Shown here: positions 58,489-64,000 of the stretch, in pieces
How positions within the stretch are numbered: position 1 is the stretch's first letter
How the letters are laid out: each line of letters begins with the position of its first letter
NCBI RefSeq assembly: GCF_036884655.1
Contig: NC_088348.1
Location: forward strand, 22,433,501 to 22,497,500
Origin: Musa acuminata AAA Group
Lineage: Eukaryota; Streptophyta; Magnoliopsida; Zingiberales; Musaceae
Direction: 5' to 3'
Length of the DNA stretch: 64,000 nt
Notes under the pieces: generated by a model
What the model saw: the letters and a program-made list of their open reading frames with translations, nothing else
Database searches by the model: none
What the model was told of the DNA's origin: nothing
Position numbers and translations under genes: made by a program

Positions 58489-60259
58489 TGTTGAATCTCG
58501 GATTTTGATGATGAAGTCAATTGTCATTTGTTGTCTAATCTATGTGTTGAGATAAGTGTGCAGGATTAACTACGATAAAAGTAAGACATGCAGTAGGAAT
58601 TGCACCGGAGTCATGACAATGATCACGTTGGGAGTTCGAGAGCTCGACGGAAGTTCGGACAGTCATCGGAGGTTCTACGGGAACAAATCCGAGAAGTCCA
58701 GAAGCTTGCCAAAGAAGCTCGTCGGAACTTGCCAAGTGGATCGTCGCAAGTCCAGGAGTTTGCCGGAAGTCCGCAGGAGAATCACCGAGGGTTCATCGGA
58801 TGAACGACGGAAGTTCGCCGGAAACTCGCCGGAAGATGCGATTGACGCACCGGAGCAAGCTACAGAAATTGTCTTAGGATTTATCGTAGTTAGCACAATG
58901 ATTAAGTTGGTAATGGGAGGTGATCCCATTGGCTTAATCTTGGGCAATTGGGCCCCTGAAAGACCCAATTTGGGCCGAATGGATCTACCCATTCGGACCC
59001 TGATCACTGTAGGAGGTGCAACCGCCCAAGCCAAGAGGTAGCACCGCCTGGGCTAAGTCACCCAGGGAGACTGGGCGGTGCAACCGCCCCAGTCAGGAGG
59101 TGCAACCGCTTGAGCTCAGTCTTCGAGCTCTAGCAGAGAGGTGCAACCGCCCCGGACAGAGGTGGCACCGCCCAGAGGCTCAGTCTTCGAGCTCTGCCAG
59201 GCGGTGCAACCGCCCCAGTCAGGAGGTGCAACCGCCTGATCCCGGAATTTCGGGAATTGACAGTTTTGAGCTCCAAATTTGAACTGGGTTAGGGCCTATA
59301 AATACCCCACCCATTCAGCACTGAAAGGTAGAACTTACACTCGAAATCTTGATATCTTTCTGTGATTCTTAGAGCTCAAAACTGTTGTAAAGACCAAAGT
59401 TCTCCTCCTTCTGTTCTTCAAAGTTTGAGTTGTAAAGAGAGGAGAGAAAACTTCTGTAAGGGTTGTCTCCTAAGCCTGTCAAAAGGAGTGAATCTGTAAA
59501 AGGGTGGTTGGCCTTCACCTATTGAAGGAAGGCCTCTAGTTGACGTCGGTGACCTCGTCGGTGGAGGAAGCCAAAAGTGGAGTAGGTCAAGATTGACCGA
59601 ACCACTCTAAATCTCGGTTTGCATTTCCTTTGAGCATTTTACCTTCACTGCAAACTTCTCAATAGCTTACTGTCTCCTGCGATTTTACGAACGAGTTTCT
59701 AAGTTCAGAATTTTCTGAATCTGCGTTTAGACGTAAATCGGCTTTTCTCGTACGATCATCATATTTCAGTTTACGTTTACGTTTTGATTTCAATCATAAC
59801 TGTTTACTGCCTTTTGCGATCTTACGAATAAGTTTCTAAGTTCAGAATTTTCCGAATATGCGTTTAGACGTAAATCGGCTTTTCTCGTACGATCATCATA
59901 TTTCAGTTTACGTTTATGTTTTGATTTCAATCATAACTGTTTACTGCCTTCTGCGATCTTACGAATAAGTTTCTAAGTTCAGAACTTTCTAAATCTGCGT
60001 TTAGACGTAAATCAGCTTTTATCGTACGAACGTCGCATTTTAGTTTACGCTTGTATTCTGCTTTCCATCATAAACTGCAAACTGCCTTCGTAGATCTACT
60101 TTAACATCATCTCGCTTAATCTTAAGTTAAAGTAATCTTAGAATCGGCTTTCACATCGAAATTGTTTTTATCAAACGAACGCAGCTTTCATTTTAATCGT
60201 TGAAAAATTTCCGCTGCACTAATTCACCCCCCCCCCTCTTAGTGCTCTTGATCCTAACA
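58489..60259 (+). repeat. 5' LTR of element N
   Basis: 1771 bp from TGTTGAATCTCGG to GATCCTAACA. It holds a palindromic array with 'aggtgcaaccgcc' variants (about 59009-59240), TATA 'tataaata' at 59297-59304 and three 137-bp repeats in the U5 part. Confidence 0.9.
59667..60078 (+). repeat. Three 137-bp tandem repeats in LTR
   Basis: Units start at 59667, 59804 and 59941, each opening with 'ttactg' and carrying 'gcgtttagacgtaaatc' and 'tcgtacga'. The first two are very similar and the third is more diverged. Downstream of the TATA box, so expected to be transcribed. Confidence 0.9.
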
Positions 60260-60261
60260 AT

Positions 60262-60273
60262 TGGTATCATAGC
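60262..60273 (+). other. Primer binding site of element N
   Basis: TGGTATCATAGC, differing at one base (T for G) from the initiator Met-tRNA match seen in A, B and C1. Confidence 0.85.
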
Positions 60274-60309
60274 TCGGTTAACTCTCAAACGGATTAAAAC
60301 CCAAGAGAG

Positions 60310-61893
60310 ATGGCTTACGCCGGAAACCAAGAGGGCCATTCTATTACATGTCCACCCATGTTTAATGGGACGGACTACACCTATTGGAAGACCCGAATGA
60401 GGATCTTTCTTATTTCTATGGACTTTGAACTTTGGAATCTTGTCGAGAATGGTTTTTCGAAGTCTTCTCTTCCAATGATCGATTGGAATGATTTGGAGAA
60501 GAAGGCTTTCGCTCTTAATGCAAAGGCTATGAATGCCTTATTTTGTGCACTTGATAAAAACGAGTTTAATCGTGTTTCGATTTGTGAAACCGCATTTGAT
60601 ATTTGGCACACACTCGAAGTGACTCATGAAGGCACAAGTAGAGTGAAAGAGTCAAAAATCAATCTTTTGTTACACTCTTTCGAACTTTTCCGGATGAAAC
60701 CGAGTGAGACTATTGGCGACATGTTTACCCGTTTCACGGATGTCGTCAACGGTCTAAAAGGACTCGGAAAAAGTTTTTCGGATTTTGAGCTCGTAAATAA
60801 GATTCTAAGATCCCTTCATAAGAGTTGGGATCCTAAAGTCACTGCTATTCAAGAGGCGAAAGATCTAAACAACTTCCCTCTTGAAGAACTAATTGGGTCA
60901 TTAATGACCTACGAGATGACTTGCAAAGCTCATGAAGAGCAAGAAGACATCCTTCCAAAGAACAGGAAGGATATGACACTTAGAACTTTGGAAGACCACT
61001 TGAAAGAAAACTCAAGTGATGAGGACTGTGACGATGACTTGGCACTTCTAACAAGAAAATTTAAAAAATTCATTAAAAGAAACAAGATTAAGAATGACAC
61101 TAAAAATAAACTTGAACCCAAGAAGGACCAAGTTATTTGCTATGAGTGCAAAAAGCCGGGACACTACAAGAGTGATTGTCCCCAAGCCAAAAAGAGAACA
61201 ACAAAGAAGAAGGCGCTCAAAGCAACATGGGATGATTCGAGCGCGTCCGAAGAAGAGGAGTCCAACACCGAGCAAGTTGCTCATTATGCCTTAATGGCCA
61301 TCGGAGAGGAGGTAACAAATTTATTAGATGCAGATTTATCTTTCGATGAATTATTAAATGCTTTCCATGACTTATTTGATGAATGCAAGATTATCAATAA
61401 AAAATATAAATTTCTAAAAAAGGAGCATGATAGTCTTACTTGTGATTTTGATAAGTTAAAAACTGAATATCATGATAGTTTAGATCCATGCATCAAATGT
61501 CATGATCTAGAAACTCTCCAAAAAGAAAACTTGCTACTTAAAGACACCTTGAAGAAATTCGAGGTCGGTAGCAAGTCATTAAACATGATCTTTGCAAACA
61601 AGGGTCACGTTCCAAAAAGGAGTGGAATTGGATTTGTGAGAAGTTCTCACCAAAGTCCAACCACCTTCATAAAAGGCCCCATCCTACATGTTCAACACCA
61701 AAACAAATGCAGCTTTTGTTGCAAATTTGGACACAAGACGCATTATTGTCCATTCAAGAAAATTAGTCCAAACAAATTGATTTGGGTTCCTAAAGGAACC
61801 ATGATAAATTCTATGCAACATGATAGACAATATAGATCTATCCTTGAGGCGCCCAAAAGCAAATGGGTACCTAAAAATCATCCTTTCTTGTAG
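60310..61893 (+). CDS. Gag of element N with two zinc knuckles
   Basis: 527 codons, starting MAYAGNQEGHS 37 bases after the primer site. Capsid-like region at about residues 15-230 (FNGTDYTYWKTRMR, ALDKNEFNRVSICETAFDIWHTLEVTHEGTSRV, LRSLHKSWDPKV), a Lys-rich stretch, a CCHC knuckle CYECKKPGHYKSDC at about 277-290, an acidic linker, a predicted coiled coil (about 340-410, FLKKEHDSLTCDFDKLK), and a second CCHC knuckle CSFCCKFGHKTHYC near 468-481. It ends in TAG at 61891-61893, in frame with the downstream protease. It packages RNA and forms particles. Confidence 0.92.
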   Translation: MAYAGNQEGHSITCPPMFNGTDYTYWKTRMRIFLISMDFELWNLVENGFSKSSLPMIDWNDLEKKAFALNAKAMNALFCALDKNEFNRVSICETAFDIWHTLEVTHEGTSRVKESKINLLLHSFELFRMKPSETIGDMFTRFTDVVNGLKGLGKSFSDFELVNKILRSLHKSWDPKVTAIQEAKDLNNFPLEELIGSLMTYEMTCKAHEEQEDILPKNRKDMTLRTLEDHLKENSSDEDCDDDLALLTRKFKKFIKRNKIKNDTKNKLEPKKDQVICYECKKPGHYKSDCPQAKKRTTKKKALKATWDDSSASEEEESNTEQVAHYALMAIGEEVTNLLDADLSFDELLNAFHDLFDECKIINKKYKFLKKEHDSLTCDFDKLKTEYHDSLDPCIKCHDLETLQKENLLLKDTLKKFEVGSKSLNMIFANKGHVPKRSGIGFVRSSHQSPTTFIKGPILHVQHQNKCSFCCKFGHKTHYCPFKKISPNKLIWVPKGTMINSMQHDRQYRSILEAPKSKWVPKNHPFL

Positions 61894-63357
61894 AAACCCA
61901 CACCATCGCAAGCTAGGAGCAAGAGATGGTACCTTGATAGTGGATGCTCAAGGCATATGACCGGAGATCCATCTCAATTCTCTAAGCTCACTAGCATAGA
62001 CGAAGGCTATGTCACCTTCAGAGACAACAACAAGGGTAAAATCATTGGCAAAGGAACCATAGGTAACAAATCCAACTTCTTTATTGAAGATGTTTTGTTA
62101 ATTGATGGTTTAAAACATAACCTCTTGAGTATTAGTCAATTATGTGATAAAGGATACACTGTCAAATTCGAATCTAATGCTTGCATCATTGAAAAACCAC
62201 ATAAAAACATGTCTATGATTGCATTAAAACAAAATAACGTATACACTATTGACATCAATGATTTGTGTAATGAAATGTGTTTTTCGATTTTGAATGAGGA
62301 TGCTTGGCTATGGCATAGAAGATTAGGTCATGCTAGCATGAAACTAATCACTCAAATATCATCTAAAAAACTTGTAAGAGGAATTCCTCATATCAAGTTC
62401 ATCAAAGATAATGTATGTGATGCTTGCCAATTAGGTAAACAAACTAAATGTAGTTTCAAAACTAAAAATCAAATAAGCACCTCTAGGCCCTTACAATTGA
62501 TCCATATGGACTTGTTCGGACCAATCTCTACATCGAGTCTAGGAGGTAGCAAATATGCCTTTGTCATTGTTGATGACTATAACAGATATACATGGACCTA
62601 TTTCTTAAAACAGAAAAATGAATGCTTTAGATATTTTACCAAGTTTTGTAAACTTGTTCAAAATGAGAAGGGTTCTATGATTTCATCAATTAGAAGTGAT
62701 CATGGTGGAGAATTTCAAAACCATGATTTCCAAGAATTCTGTGATATCAATGGATACAACCATAATTTCTCTACTCCAAGAAATCCTCAACAAAATGGGG
62801 TAGTAGAAAGAAAAAATCGAAATTTACAAGAAATGGCAAGAACAATGTTGAATGAACATAGCTTACCCAAATACTTTTGGGCCGAAGCCGTAAACACTGC
62901 ATGCTATATTTTGAATAGAGTTCTAGCAAGACCCTTACTCACCAAAACTCCCTATGAGTTATGGAATAACAAAAAACCCAATGTTTCATATTTTAAAGTC
63001 TTTGGGTGTAAGTGTTTTATCTTGAATGAAAAGGATAACTTAGGAAAATTTGATGCTAAATCCGATGAAGGAATCTTTCTTGGTTATTCTTCGATTTCTA
63101 AAGCTTTTCGTATCTTCAATAAAAGAACTTTAATTATTGAAGAATTCATTCATGTTGTTTTCAATGAGATTTCCGAAATTAGGAAAAATGATCTTGATGA
63201 TGATGTTAATTTTGATTCTTTGAATTTAAATGAAACCCCGTCTCCAACTAGCAACTTGGATGCATCCACTTCCCAGATTTCCTTACCCAAGGATTGGAAG
63301 TATGTAGGTGCTCATCCTAAGGAGCTAATCTTAGGAGATACATCAAAGGGGGTTTAA
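61894..63357 (+). CDS. Element N pol: protease and integrase
   Basis: It is read in the gag frame past the UAG; the first Met is only at 61957, inside the protease active-site region (WYLDSGCSRHM spans the position), so independent initiation there would lose the catalytic Asp-Ser-Gly. It contains pre-integrase LWHRRLGHASMKL, VCDACQLGKQ, the integrase core with Asp in MDLFGPI, Asp in RSDHGGEF and Glu in GVVERKN, and the C-terminal [20 protein letters not shown] at 63355-63357 ends the ORF where B has a Gln codon, most simply a C-to-T nonsense mutation. Confidence 0.9.
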   Translation, partial: KPTPSQARSKRWYLDSGCSRHMTGDPSQFSKLTSIDEGYVTFRDNNKGKIIGKGTIGNKSNFFIEDVLLIDGLKHNLLSISQLCDKGYTVKFESNACIIEKPHKNMSMIALKQNNVYTIDINDLCNEMCFSILNEDAWLWHRRLGHASMKLITQISSKKLVRGIPHIKFIKDNVCDACQLGKQTKCSFKTKNQISTSRPLQLIHMDLFGPISTSSLGGSKYAFVIVDDYNRYTWTYFLKQKNECFRYFTKFCKLVQNEKGSMISSIRSDHGGEFQNHDFQEFCDINGYNHNFSTPRNPQQNGVVERKNRNLQEMARTMLNEHSLPKYFWAEAVNTACYILNRVLARPLLTKTPYELWNNKKPNVSYFKVFGCKCFILNEKDNLGKFDAKSDEGIFLGYSSISKAFRIFNKRTLIIEEFIHVVFNEISEIRKNDLDDDVNFDSLNLNETPSPTSNLDASTSQISLPKDWKYVGAHPKELILGDTSKGV

Positions 63358-64000
63358 ACACGATCTTCTCTTAAAAATTTTTGTGCCAACGCCGCTTTTC
63401 TCTCCCAAATTGAACCCAAATGTGTTGATGAAGCCATGAAAGATAATTCATGGATTCTCACAATGCAAGATGAATTAAATCAATTTGAGAGAAATGAGGT
63501 GTGGACGCTTGTTCCTAGGCCAAATGACCATTTAGTTATTGGTACTAAATGGGTCTTTAGAAACAAGCAAGATGAAAATGGTATCGTGGTTAAAAACAAG
63601 GCTAGATTAGTGGCTAAAGGTTTCAACCAAGAAGAAGGTATCGATTACGAAGAAACCTTCGCTCCTATGGCTCGATTAGAAGCCATAAGGATGCTCCTTG
63701 CCTACGCTAGTAGTAATAATTTTAAGTTGTTTCAAATGGATGTTAAAAGCACTTTTCTTAATGGCTTTATTTCCGAAGAAGTCTATGTTGAACAACCTCT
63801 TGGATTTGAAAATAATAGTCTCTCTAATCATGTGTTTAGATTAACTAAAGCTCTCTATGGTTTAAAACAAGCTCCAAGGGCTTGGTATGAGAGACTTAGT
63901 TCTTTTCTTATTGAAAATAATTTCATAAAAGGTAAGGTTGATACAACATTATTCATCAAGAACTTTGAAAATAATTTTCTCATTGTTCAAATTTATGTTG
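63358..64000 (+). CDS. Element N pol: reverse transcriptase, partial
   Basis: It continues in the same frame after the TAA with no further stop to the window end: [82 protein letters not shown] and the start of the IQIYV(DD) active-site strand. The rest of RT, RNase H and any extra ORF lie outside the window. Confidence 0.9.

Larger units (their letters stand above)
58489..64000 (+). mobile_element. SIRE-type autonomous element N, 5' part
   Basis: 5' LTR (58489-60259), primer site, gag, protease, integrase and the first part of RT; continues past the window. It is the best-preserved coding copy here: besides the gag-end UAG only one in-frame stop (63355) is seen, and no frameshift. Confidence 0.92.

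Overview
This is a plant nuclear window made almost entirely of nested LTR retrotransposons around one well-supported host gene. The evidence for a plant is a four-exon SABATH-type methyltransferase gene with clean GT/AG introns, Ty1/copia elements of the SIRE (Sirevirus/Maximus) type with initiator-Met-tRNA primer binding sites, and a Ty3/gypsy element. The dominance of SIRE-type copia would fit a monocot such as a banana relative, but the species cannot be fixed from the sequence. No bacterial, organellar or integrated pararetrovirus sequence was recognised.

Layout. 1-887: right part of a + strand SIRE-type LTR, cut by the window edge. 888-10245: a nearly complete minus-strand SIRE-type element (here 'B') with two LTRs, a gag-pol broken mainly by point nonsense changes, and an extra 371-codon ORF in the envelope position. 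10246-25399: a + strand copia element of a different lineage (here 'C1') with a truncated 5' LTR, a long structured leader and gag-pol; its RNase H is split by a young insertion. 16122-23442: that insertion ('A'), with almost identical 1.61-kb LTRs, target duplication ATAGC and only a gag ORF. 25400-29764: a truncated minus-strand gypsy element. 29765-37794: an older, decayed copy of the C1 family ('C2'). 37795-44190: the low-repeat island with the methyltransferase gene at 39742-41611. 44190-47666: two decayed copia fragments on opposite strands. 47667-64000: a three-level nest: minus SIRE element 'L' (3' LTR plus part of pol) interrupted by the minus gag-only element 'M', whose 5' LTR is interrupted by the + strand SIRE element 'N', which runs off the window.

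How the parts work together. N and B represent the autonomous type (gag with two CCHC knuckles, protease, integrase, RT, RNase H). A and M are a pol-less derivative with the same LTR architecture and primer site, a gag that ends where autonomous gag continues, and about 2.5-3 kb of shared non-coding DNA; they presumably borrow enzymes from the autonomous relatives.

The most interesting signals are: four hairpins in the C1 leader with different basal stems but one apical sequence, with compensatory changes in C2; an in-frame UAG between gag and protease at the same place in B and N; the extra ORF in B preceded by an LTR-like promoter cassette; the gag-only family; and palindromic GC-rich minisatellites in every SIRE-type LTR here.
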